From: Actinobacillus equuli
GTDB taxonomy: Bacteria > Pseudomonadota > Gammaproteobacteria > Enterobacterales > Pasteurellaceae
DNA: 64,000 nucleotides
NCBI RefSeq assembly: GCF_900636745.1
Contig: NZ_LR134310.1
Location: 1-64,000 of the forward strand
Direction: 5' to 3'
Shown here piece after piece: positions 1-6,963 of the stretch. Position 1 is the first letter of the stretch; each line of letters starts with the position of its first letter. A model generated the notes under the pieces. It was given only the letters and a program-made list of their open reading frames with translations, was not told where the DNA came from and made no database searches. The translations under genes and the position numbers were made by a program.

Positions 1-525
1 GTTTGTTCTTCAAGATCCTCGATTGCTTTTAAGCACTTCATCTTGCGGTATTCCGTCTCCTGAATTTGTCTTTCGAACAAAACTTTTTCTGCTTCCGAAG
101 CGTTATAACGTTTTTCAACCAACCAACTAATTTTCTCATTTAATGCTCTTAATGCTTTCCGATATTCATTCAAACGACGAGTAGGTGCAAGCGAATGAAT
201 ATTTTTGGGAAATTGAAATGATGACTGAAAAAGTAGTGTTTCAGTATTGCCGTTCGTTAATTTTAAGATTTTGACAGCTTGCGTTAATGCTTCATATTGA
301 TGAAAAAGTTTAGCGGCATACGCATTAGCGTAATCTTCGGAATTCTGTTTGTTTTAATTCATTTGCTGTTTGCATTATTTCTTGAACAAAAAAGGATACT
401 TTTTGCTTTTGCGTAGAGAAAATATTCTCAGAAATAATCACTTCATGTTCATCAAAAGGTAAAAATATATCTAATTGTTTTTGTACTAAAGCTGGGAAAT
501 ATCTAATCATATCGGTGTAATTCAA
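1..525 (-). pseudogene. priC: Primosomal replication protein PriC, frameshifted, C-terminus beyond window edge
   Basis: PriC helps reload the replicative helicase at stalled forks. The N-terminal 60 or so residues read from the ATG at 525 and stop near 325. The rest reads in another frame from about 342 down to base 1 and continues outside the window. The second part is rich in charged helices (a stretch around EYRKALRALNEK and a C-terminal LFERQIQETEYRKMK), as in Pasteurellaceae PriC/primosomal N'' proteins. Adding one base near 340 joins the frames without an internal stop. The frameshift may be real or a sequencing error. The family call is from recognition, with moderate certainty. Confidence 0.6.
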
Positions 526-986
526 ATGTAACTTATAGCTATTATAAATTGATTTTTAATGATTGTAACCGTTTGCGTTTGTATAAAAACTCCACTAAAG
601 AATAAGATTTTTCTAAATTTGTGAACTTTATCACAAAAAAATAACTTTTTTTGTAAGTTTAATAAATATCAAAGTTATCTTAAAAAATCATTGCATATCA
701 ATATGTTAGATAAAAATTAAATTTGGAGTATTTTATCTTTTTTTACGCAAATTTCATTTTAATTTGTAAATATTTTATGTAACTAATTGTTTTAAAAGGT
801 TTTTTATATTGGGGTATTTGGAGTATGGCCCTATTGACAGGTTATGTTGATTTTGCCATTATTCGCTCGCAATCACATTTACTGGAGAATATCTCACATA
901 GTAAATGTTAGTTTTGGAAAATTACTCTTACACCTTATCGAGAGTAGTTTTAAATAAACTTAAAATTAAAAATTAAGGTGAACATT
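526..986. promoter_or_regulatory. Divergent control region between priC and the porin gene
   Basis: This 460-bp AT-rich gap holds no convincing ORF. A perfect CRP-type palindrome, TGTGA-N6-TCACA, lies at 620-635. A sigma-70-like promoter for the porin is visible as TTGACA at 834-839 and CATTAT at 857-862 with 17-bp spacing. The porin ribosome binding site AAGGTG is at 975-980. Control of the porin or priC by CRP is inferred from the site only. Confidence 0.5.
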
Positions 987-2062
987 ATGAAAAAAACTCT
1001 AGTTGCATTAGCAGTAACAGCATTCGCGGCATCAGCTTCAGCGGTAACAGTATATGACGCAGAAGGTACTAAAGTACAACTTGACGGTTCTATCCGTTTA
1101 GTAATGGAACAAGCAGGTGAAAAAGTTAAAGCTGCTAATGGTGCTAAATTTGGTGAAACCAAATCAAATTTACGTAATGCAGGTAGCCGTATCGGTGTGC
1201 GTGTAAACCACGATTTAGGTGATGGTTTCTTCGCATTAGGTCGTGCTGAATTCCGTTTTGACGGTCACAATTCTGGTCGTGACAAATTTGGTGATATCTA
1301 TGCAAAACGTGCATATGCAGGTTTAGGTAAAAAAGAGTTAGGTGAAGTAACATTTGGTCGCCAATTAACTATTGCAGATGACTACGGTCAAACAGATGAT
1401 TACGAGTATGGTATTGTGCCTTCATATATTGATACAGCGGGTAATGCTGTAGTACGTTACGATTATAAAGGTATCGAAGGATTACAAATTGGTGCAAACT
1501 ATAACTTCGCTCAAAATACAAATGATAAAGGTGCAGCATTAACACCAGCAATTAAAAATGGTTTTGGTTTAGGTGCGGTATATGAGACTCAACTAGGTGG
1601 TAATACCTTTAATGTTGAAGGTGGTTACGGTCGTACTAATTATGAGACTGGTACTAACTTTAAACACTACAAAGATGGTTATGAGATCGCATTAGGTTAT
1701 ACTTTAGGCGATCTAAAATTAGTAGGTGATTTTGGTTATGGATACCAAAAAGCAGATGAAGCGCGTACCAAATCGTTCTATGTAGCGCCTGGCTTCCAAT
1801 ATCAAGTAATCCCAGCTTCACGTATCTATGGTAACTACTTATATGACGCGCTGAAACAACATTAGCCGATGAAGATGCAGCGAAAGCTAAGAAACATGGT
1901 TTCTTATTAGGTGTTGACTATAAATTACATAAACAAGTTATAGTATTTGTGGAAGGTAAATTAGTCCAAACTAAAGCATATATTGCAGCGAATAAAGGTT
2001 ACGAGTACCAAGGTAAAACAACTGATAAAGCTATCGGTGTAGGTATGCGTGTTTACTGGTAA
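987..2062 (+). pseudogene. OmpP2-like outer-membrane porin, single-base frameshift near 1855
   Basis: General diffusion porin of the Gram-negative porin family. The ATG at 987 follows AAGGTG by six bases. The product starts with a signal peptide ending ASASA before VTVYDAEGTK, then alternating beta-strand sequence with many Gly and aromatic residues. The open frame stops at 1865 after about 292 residues. Restoring one A in the CAACA stretch near 1857 extends the frame to 2060-2062, giving 358 residues that end VGMRVYW, an aromatic C-terminus as expected for an outer-membrane beta barrel. A frameshift in a major porin could be decay, phase variation or a sequencing error. The nearest family is OmpP2/OmpC-type; the exact orthologue is not certain. 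Confidence 0.75.
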
Positions 2063-2094
2063 TATCTTACCAACGCTTACTAAAAAATAAGCTT

Positions 2095-2135
2095 AAAACC
2101 CCAATGGTGAAAACTATTGGGGTTTTGTTTTTTTT
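2095..2135 (+). terminator. Rho-independent terminator of the porin gene
   Basis: A stem of AAAACCCCAAT and its complement around a short loop is followed by a run of eight T residues. It lies 33 bp after the restored porin stop codon. Confidence 0.85.
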
Positions 2136-2200
2136 ATACTTAATATGCGGAAATATGGGGGGATGTAAACCAATTAAGAAATTAGTACAAACAAGTTTGT

Positions 2201-2228
2201 ATTTAACATAATCTACATTATGCGAAGT
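2201..2228 (-). other. dif: Chromosomal dif site (XerC/XerD recombination site), left border of the phage array
   Basis: On the plus strand an XerD-type arm ATTTAACATAA (2201-2211) is separated by six bases from an XerC-type arm TTATGCGAAGT (2218-2228). Read on the minus strand, this closely resembles E. coli dif, which has arms GGTGCGCATAA and TTATGTTAAAT. The left arm belongs to the chromosome. Everything from the right arm onward is repeated at 8725, so this is also the attachment junction of the inserted filamentous phage module. dif resolves chromosome dimers at the terminus. Confidence 0.85.
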
Positions 2229-2259
2229 AAAATGATTGTAAGTCATTGATTAATAAGGG

Positions 2260-2601
2260 TTATTTGCTTTCTGTGTTGCTTACAAGCTCAATTGTTGAGT
2301 TTTCATCAAAATTGTACGTAATCCCTTTACGACCACCTTCCATCGCCCATTCACGTGGATAAACCAACACCATTACCAATTTATTCTTAAATTGTTCAAT
2401 GGTTCGCTTAAGATTGTCATTCACACAACGATCATCTAATTTAACTTCTTGAGTTGATGTATTGTAGCCGCCGTAGCCGTCAGGCTCTTGAAGCTGTAAA
2501 CCTAAATTGTGCTTATCTTTAACTTCACCGGTTTCACGATTAGTGAATGATGAATTTTTGTATCCTTTGAGAATACCGACGATATAAAAACCTGTACGCA
2601 T
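2260..2601 (-). CDS. Phage ssDNA-binding protein, RstB/gene V-like (copy A)
   Basis: This 113-residue protein is small, basic and identical to the copy at 8767-9108. It follows rep directly, the place of gene V (Ff phages) or rstB (CTXphi). Those products coat single-stranded phage DNA and steer it to packaging or integration. The sequence has a short beta-rich N-terminus (GFYIVGILKGYKNSSF) compatible with an OB-like fold, and an acidic tail typical of ssDNA-binding proteins (ENSTIELVSNTESK). No catalytic motif is visible. The function rests on position, size and general sequence style, so it is an inference. Confidence 0.65.
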   Translation of the reverse strand: MRTGFYIVGILKGYKNSSFTNRETGEVKDKHNLGLQLQEPDGYGGYNTSTQEVKLDDRCVNDNLKRTIEQFKNKLVMVLVYPREWAMEGGRKGITYNFDENSTIELVSNTESK

Positions 2602-2647
2602 AAAATGCTCCTTTTAAATGCTATTTAACTTTAAACTACCAAAAAAC

Positions 2648-3798
2648 TTAAGCAATCAACCGTAGCTTCGGCATATTGCTTGGATACTGATAAAAATCCG
2701 GGGCCTTAAATGGTTTAACGAAGATCTGTTCGCAAGAAATCACTCGGACAGCTTGGAATTTTTCAATATCGCAAGGGTTTGCAATATCTATCCCGATTTT
2801 ACGTAATCTTGCGCGATGTAATTTAAATTGGGCTTCTTTCAAAAAAAGGTTCTGTCCATTAGCCCATAACATAGCGTAATAAGCAGTCGTATTAGCTTTA
2901 CGCAAAGTATCGACTATCCCCTCAGAAACAAGCTGTTCCGCTATCGTTTCTAGTTTCACTTCACTGACACTTAATCTTCTATACATATCTAAAAAACCTT
3001 TCTGTAATGCTTCTAAACCCGAAAAATCACTCAAACCCCAATAACAAAGCCCTTCACGTTGTAAATAACGAGATTTTAATTTTTGTTCGAATCGGACTAC
3101 TCCATTCTCCTCGCAATAGTCATAGACCTTTTTGTAATAAGTGAACTCCTTTGAATCGAAACCAAACTTATTTTTAATCTTGTCAAAAGAATGTATTAAA
3201 AGCTCTTCGTGTTTGATATAGCAGGATGGGTAAATCAGATTGGCATTACCCTTTGCGCTTAACAATCGACTGTGCAGCCATTAGTGTGTAATCGACCGAT
3301 TGAGTTACGGTAACGCATTTGAGAAAGAGCCTTGAGAAATGTACGTTCATTACCTCGACCGACTGAAACATTAGTGGTGATGTCTAAACGCTTGATGATG
3401 GCACCGTTTGAAAAAGTTCTTACTTTTTCGCCGTCTTTGCCTTGTCCGTGGAAAATCTCTGTACAACGAGTAAATAATGGAAGTTTAAGAGAGAAAAGAA
3501 TGTTGTTAAAACAAGAAACACAAGAATCAATATCAGTAAAACCTAATACATTTTCAACTTTATTCCAACGGCTTGGGTTCCCTTCCATTCGAATAACGGA
3601 ACCGGAAACCTTGATAGAAACCTCATCGCAATAGCTGCCTTTATGACGATATTTTCCGGTTCTTATGCCCTGCTGAACTTCTCCGGTATCAAGATGAATG
3701 CCTATCACACCGAAATCAAAAATAGACGCAAGCGTAGATTCGGGAATCTCGAATCCAAAATCTTGTTCTATTGTGAGCCAGTCAATGTGATAATTCAT
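2648..3798 (-). pseudogene. Phage replication initiation protein (gII/RstA-like), frameshifted copy A
   Basis: Same gene as 9155-10306, split by loss of one C near 3262 (AACAATCG here, AACCAATCG in copy B). The N-terminal part reads 3798-3259 and the C-terminal part 3265-2648. Adding the base gives exactly 383 residues, identical to copy B as far as can be seen. If the deletion is real, module A cannot make full-length Rep and would depend on copy B. If it is a sequencing error, module A could replicate on its own. Confidence 0.8.
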
Positions 3799-3805
3799 AA
3801 AAATC

Positions 3806-3867
3806 TACCGCATGCAAACATACATTGATAAAAAATATAATATATTTATATACCGCATGCAAGCATA
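3806..3867. promoter_or_regulatory. Two direct operator-like repeats between rep and repressor (copy A)
   Basis: The 17-mers TACCGCATGCAAACATA (3806-3822) and TACCGCATGCAAGCATA (3851-3867) differ at one base and start 45 bp apart. Each contains the palindrome GCATGC. They flank the AT-rich segment where the minus-strand rep promoter should lie, and the first sits just upstream of the rep start codon. They are the best candidates for binding sites of the divergent repressor. Confidence 0.5.
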
Positions 3868-3934
3868 TTTACATACAAAAGACATAAAAAACTTATAATG
3901 ATAGATGATTTTTATCAATCAAAGAGAATAAAAA

Positions 3935-4129
3935 ATGAGCACAAGAAAAGACACTTCCGTTAGAATTAACGAACAAAGACGTAATAAATTAGAAATGTTA
4001 GCAATAGAAATTAGCCATAAAAGTGGACGATTAACAAAAATGAGTGACATAGTAAATCATTTGCTTGATAACTACTTAAATGAAGCAAAGCAAGACCTAA
4101 TTCACCAGCCTAAAGAAAATAAGAAATGA
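3935..4129 (+). CDS. Small ribbon-helix-helix-like phage repressor candidate (copy A)
   Basis: This 64-residue basic protein is transcribed divergently from rep, the position of rstR in CTXphi. The N-terminus TRKDTSVRINEQRRNKLEML resembles the beta strand and first helix of Arc/CopG/MetJ-type ribbon-helix-helix proteins, followed by a second helix around MSDIVNHLLDNYLNEA. Such proteins bind DNA as dimers at short repeated sites, and two repeats occur upstream. It is identical to the copy at 10444-10638. A role as phage immunity repressor is an inference. Confidence 0.6.
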   Translation: MSTRKDTSVRINEQRRNKLEMLAIEISHKSGRLTKMSDIVNHLLDNYLNEAKQDLIHQPKENKK

Positions 4130-4135
4130 TAAAAA

Positions 4136-4226
4136 GTGCAAAATCTTGCACTAAAGTTCAACTATAAAAGTATGGAAAACCATACCAAAGTTCGGGGTGT
4201 TACAGAACTCCCGAACTTCTCCGCTT
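4136..4226. other. Cluster of three hairpins, candidate replication origin (copy A)
   Basis: The same three inverted repeats as at 10645-10725: GTGCAA/TTGCAC, GTATGG/CCATAC and AGTTCGGG/CCCGAACT. Here the third has one extra G in its loop-side run. They lie between the repressor and the ORFan gene. Filamentous phages keep their plus- and minus-strand origins in such a hairpin-rich intergenic region. Confidence 0.5.
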
Positions 4227-4242
4227 GCTTTTTAAACACCTA

Positions 4243-4523
4243 TCACCGGTGAAACCTTCTGCCGGAAACCTTGCGATAAGTGCGTATAAACTCGTCTAAA
4301 TCAATGGGAACATCAGAATGAACCAACTCTTGCAAAAACAACATAAAGTGTTCTAGCTGCTGAAATCGTTTATCAGTTGTAGCTGGAGGCTCGTTCCTAT
4401 CATAACGAAAACGGACTTCAAGGGAATCGACGGTAAGATAAATACGATGTTCGGTCATTTTTAAGAGCTTGACGGCTTCAAAGAAGTGTGAGGAGTGATG
4501 TGAGAAAGGGTGATATCAGCCAT
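4243..4523 (-). pseudogene. Phage ORFan (93-residue protein in copy B), frameshifted copy A
   Basis: Counterpart of 10751-11032. Loss of one T near 4488 (GTGTGAGG here, GTGTTGAGG in copy B) breaks the frame. The part from an internal ATG at 4458 still encodes 71 residues. Adding the base restores 93 residues. The function is unknown. Confidence 0.7.
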
Positions 4524-4548
4524 AAATTACCTAATTTAAAGCCTTACA

Positions 4549-4642
4549 TCGCATAACCAACAGGTTATGTATAAATTCTCAGGCAGTAAGGGAGATTATC
4601 ACTGGCCCGAGAATTCAACATAACCTGATAAACATTATGCGA
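4549..4642. other. attP-type hairpin made of two inverted XerC/XerD half-site pairs (copy A/B junction)
   Basis: TCGCATAA (4549-4556) pairs with TTATGCGA (4635-4642), and GGTTATGT (4563-4570) pairs with ACATAACC (4617-4624). Between these two duplex arms lies an unpaired bulge, and an inner stem (AATTCTC/GAGAATT, then CAGT/ACTG) closes the structure. Folded as single-stranded DNA it rebuilds an XerC arm and an XerD arm around a mismatched centre, the principle used by CTXphi attP(+) for integration of its ssDNA genome. Confidence 0.75.
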
Positions 4643-4697
4643 AATAAGGCTCTTTAATATTTTGTAAAGATTACTATCGTCTTGGTTTTGGCAGGGA

Positions 4698-4776
4698 GTG
4701 CGAATGCTTCGCACATGTTTCCGCTGAACCGCAAGCGGTTTCGCTTACGTCATGGGATTTTACACGGTAAAATCCC
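4698..4776. other. Second cluster of perfect hairpins, candidate packaging signal or strand origin
   Basis: Three inverted repeats follow each other: GTGCGAA/TTCGCAC with a 3-base loop (4698-4714), AACCGC/GCGGTT (4727-4740), and GGGATTTTAC/GTAAAATCCC with a 3-base loop (4754-4776). They sit at the end of the morphogenesis genes next to the att hairpin, and exist only in the prophage B part. In Ff phages the packaging signal is such a long hairpin at the end of gene IV. Confidence 0.45.
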
Positions 4777-4849
4777 CCGACACCCCCTATTTTTTCACAG
4801 ATAATAAAGCCTAAGTTATTAATTTTTGTTATTTTTGAATCAGAAAAGA

Positions 4850-5212
4850 TCACTTTTGAGTTGATTTTAATATCCGTTTTGAAGAATAGGTCATAGCACA
4901 TATTGATTTTACGTTCGGCTGTCTGATTAAACTTAACACAGTTAAAGCGCGGTCTTCGCAGAATGATACACTTAAATCTACCGCATTACGTCTAAATCTC
5001 ACCCTAAAACCTTGCTCCACAACGTCAAAGCGCTTTGATGTAGATTCCGATACTGGGCTACGAATCGTTTCATCAAATTCAAATCTTGATTCGCTCAACG
5101 ATTCACAATAATCACCTTCCACGCAAGAAATAAAAGTTCTGGAATAAGTAAAGTTATCTGATTGAGAATTAAAAAAGTCGGCGACATTCTTATTCACGAG
5201 TAAGAAATTCAT
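4850..5212 (-). CDS. Open fragment of the secretin-like reading frame (middle to C-terminal part)
   Basis: 120 residues from the ATG at 5212, but the frame stays open upstream to about 5282 without a stop, joining the preceding piece through a T-run. It holds the strand-rich segment RFDVVEQGFRVRF discussed for 4674-5779. Three of its Cys residues (ISCVEGDYC and SFCEDRA) suggest an exported protein with disulfides. It would be annotated as hypothetical on its own. Confidence 0.35.
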   Translation of the reverse strand: MNFLLVNKNVADFFNSQSDNFTYSRTFISCVEGDYCESLSESRFEFDETIRSPVSESTSKRFDVVEQGFRVRFRRNAVDLSVSFCEDRALTVLSLIRQPNVKSICAMTYSSKRILKSTQK

Positions 5213-5247
5213 GCCTAGCCCAAGCTTCTTATTTAATGAAAATGGAG

Positions 5248-5679
5248 CTAATGAGTTAAGTAATTCATCAAAAAAGAGACCTTCTTATCTATTTCTGTAC
5301 GTGAATAAATATAAACAACCGGTTTAACAAAAGCGGTATTAAATTTTAAACCTTCTCTGTCACTTTCGATTTTGCCGGCAATTACTCTATAGTCTTTGAA
5401 ATTATCCGGATTATTATTTACATCGAAATAACTCAGCTCTTTCGGCACTTCATAAGCGGCAGAATATTCTTGATAAGGTTCTTGAATGAATTCCGGCTCT
5501 TGTGCAATAGCAGGATTTAACTCTTTTTTCGATAACTCAATCGTTCCATCCTCATTCTTCATACATGTATAACCATTTGATACACACGATTTTAAGAGGT
5601 TAGATTCGGTCAATTCTCCTATAAAATAAAAAGGGCTGTCTCCAGAAACATATATGTTTAAATTCTGTGGATACGTCAT
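5248..5679 (-). CDS. Open fragment of the secretin-like reading frame (N0-like part)
   Basis: 143 residues from an ATG at 5679 that lies inside an A-run and has no good ribosome binding site, so it is probably not a true start. The upstream frame (5779) supplies a signal peptide if one A is removed. It contains the N0-like pattern NLNIYVSGDSPFYFIGELTE followed by an acidic, Pro- and Gln-rich linker (EPEFIQEPYQEYS). On its own it would be called hypothetical. Confidence 0.35.
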   Translation of the reverse strand: MTYPQNLNIYVSGDSPFYFIGELTESNLLKSCVSNGYTCMKNEDGTIELSKKELNPAIAQEPEFIQEPYQEYSAAYEVPKELSYFDVNNNPDNFKDYRVIAGKIESDREGLKFNTAFVKPVVYIYSRTEIDKKVSFLMNYLTH

Positions 5680-5916
5680 TTTTTAAATCATTAACGTTAG
5701 AAATATCTACTTGCTGTTTAGCGTTGGAATTTTTTGATATTACAAACATTAATATTATCAATGTTAGCAATTCTTTCATAGTTGTCCCCTTTTTAATAAT
5801 AAAATAGCTAATATCGCCTATCTGATTCATGGAAATTAAACTGACACATTCGGTATTATTTGTACTGGTTTTTGATTTTGGTTTTTCTATATTTTTTTCT
5901 GGTTTTTCATATTTAT

Positions 5917-6654
5917 CTAACAAATCATAGAGATAATAGAAAGAGCCAGACAAACAAAAATAGAAGAAAATAATATCAGTTTAAATTGTGCTGATTTAAA
6001 AAAGTTTTGTCTGCTATCAATGATATTTTGTTTCCCATTGACACCATCAAAGCTTTTATAAAGTTGGAATATTTCATCAGAATATTTATTATGGTACTGA
6101 GCAATTAATGATGTTTTTGTCGTTTTTACTCCGATAAAAACATCTACCCGATAGCGTTTAGAAAAACCGAGCATGGTCATTTTACGCATCACAAATGTAG
6201 ATTCGATTCTATCTTTGATAAAACGAGGAATTCCGGTGATTGATTGGTTAATCACGATAAGATCACAACAATCCCCTTTCTCATTTGTAAAATGTCTATG
6301 TTCGGCAATAAACGAGCGGTGATTCGGATGAATTTTGTCACTAGGAAAGATTCTCCATACTTCATCTAAACAGATTAAATCTCCTGCCTTGCAAAAGGTG
6401 TTCTCTGCCCCTTTAAACGGGAAAAAATCCTCTTTCTGACAATCTGAATCGGTTACTTTACGTAGCTTGCCCAACGATTCACGGGAGATTTTCTTGTCTT
6501 TGCTTAAGCAATAATCAATTAGCTTTTCTTCAGAAATACCTTCAATATTTGTGACGATGTTTCGACCTTTTCTGAAATTTTCCAAAATCACCGAAGACAC
6601 TACTTCATAAGACTTCCCAGAACCGGGAATACCGGTATAAGCAAAAATAGACAT
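5917..6654 (-). CDS. zot: Zot-like phage assembly ATPase (pI homologue), C-terminally truncated by frameshift
   Basis: Inner-membrane ATPase that drives extrusion of filamentous phage. Walker A GIPGSGKS lies at residues 8-15, a Walker B-like LICLDEVW at about 92-99, and the Zot-typical NQSI and R-rich segment (RFIKDRI) after it. A hydrophobic segment starts near residue 222 and the frame stops inside it at 245. In the -1 frame the sequence continues from CLSGSFYYLYDLL into a hydrophilic tail (KYEKPEKNIEKPKSK) down to about 5790, as expected for the periplasmic part of Zot/pI. One T missing from the T-run near 5957 explains this. Zot proteins average about 350-400 residues. Confidence 0.85.
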   Translation of the reverse strand: MSIFAYTGIPGSGKSYEVVSSVILENFRKGRNIVTNIEGISEEKLIDYCLSKDKKISRESLGKLRKVTDSDCQKEDFFPFKGAENTFCKAGDLICLDEVWRIFPSDKIHPNHRSFIAEHRHFTNEKGDCCDLIVINQSITGIPRFIKDRIESTFVMRKMTMLGFSKRYRVDVFIGVKTTKTSLIAQYHNKYSDEIFQLYKSFDGVNGKQNIIDSRQNFFKSAQFKLILFSSIFVCLALSIISMIC

Positions 6655-6658
6655 AACA

Positions 6659-6955
6659 TTAACCTACGAATGGAATACGACGAATCATAAATCTTGTCAT
6701 ATAAGCACTTAAAATCATTTGAAGACCAACATCAATCTTAAATGCGGATAAGAAAAATAAAGCCTCCGAAGGAATAGAATCAAAATATTGCTGTAATTCT
6801 TGCTCAGGAATAAATACTTCAAAAAGTATTGGAATAACTTCAGTAACAACTAAAAATATAATTGCGAATACAACAAATTTAATTACTAGGGATTTAAATA
6901 TAAATGATAAAATTCCTGAAAAAGATTTTGATAGAAAAGAAATAATTGCGCCCAT
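6659..6955 (-). CDS. DUF2523 family minor coat protein (pVI/Ace-like)
   Basis: 98 residues from the ATG at 6955 (AGGG eight bases upstream; an upstream in-frame start at 7003 lies inside the pIII gene and is less likely). Hydrophobic segments lie near residues 5-20 and 25-50, with a third around SEALFFLSAFKIDVGLQMIL. The C-terminal ending AYMTRFMIRRIPF is typical of the DUF2523 family, which sits between pIII and Zot in many inoviruses and takes the place of pVI in the virion tip. The stop codon is four bases before the zot start, so the two are translated together. Confidence 0.75.
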   Translation of the reverse strand: MGAIISFLSKSFSGILSFIFKSLVIKFVVFAIIFLVVTEVIPILFEVFIPEQELQQYFDSIPSEALFFLSAFKIDVGLQMILSAYMTRFMIRRIPFVG

Positions 6956-6963
6956 AAAATACC

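Larger units (their letters stand above)
2218..4642. repeat. Direct repeat, copy A of the phage replication module (RS1-like)
   Basis: This 2.42-kb segment is repeated at 8725-11149 in the same orientation. By eye the copies differ by about six single-base length changes in short homopolymers, near 3262, 3911, 4195, 4488, 4557 and 4604 in this copy, and I found no base substitution inside the repeat. It carries ssb-like, rep, repressor and ORFan genes but no structural genes. It could be a satellite that depends on prophage B or simply a tandem duplication. Confidence 0.85.
4674..5779 (-). pseudogene. Candidate pIV-like secretin subunit, broken by about three frameshifts
   Basis: Starting at an ATG (5779) behind a good ribosome binding site (AAGGGG), the product opens with a signal peptide (KELLTLIILMFVISKNSNA). 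Single-base corrections in A- and T-runs near 5690, 5280 and 4945 join the pieces 5779-5685, 5679-5248, 5212-4850 and 4901-4674 into about 340-360 residues. The first part looks like an N0 domain (DISNVNDLK, then LNIYVSG, LLKSCVSNGYTC, DGTIELSKK). A later part (RFDVVEQGFRVRF, AVDLSVSF) resembles the strand pattern of the secretin domain. The location just after zot/gI matches gIV in Ff phages. The assignment is inferred from weak similarity. The last 40 residues run into hairpins and may not be coding. Confidence 0.4.

Noticed and set aside
3332-3828. Plus-strand ORFs of 100 and 61 codons opposite rep (also at 9840-10336)
   Set aside because: Antisense of the Rep gene. They are open in both copies only because the copies are identical.
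4674-4901. 75-codon ORF at the end of the phage morphogenesis genes as an independent gene
   Set aside because: No good start signal. Its first half continues the secretin-like frame and its second half runs through three hairpins.
5960-6000. Programmed -1 frameshifting in zot
   Set aside because: No slippery heptamer is in the right phase and no downstream pseudoknot is apparent. A homopolymer indel explains it more simply.
5917-6654. Zot as an enterotoxin
   Set aside because: The protein is the phage assembly ATPase. The C-terminal part linked to toxic activity in Vibrio is cut off by the frameshift, and nothing supports a toxin role.
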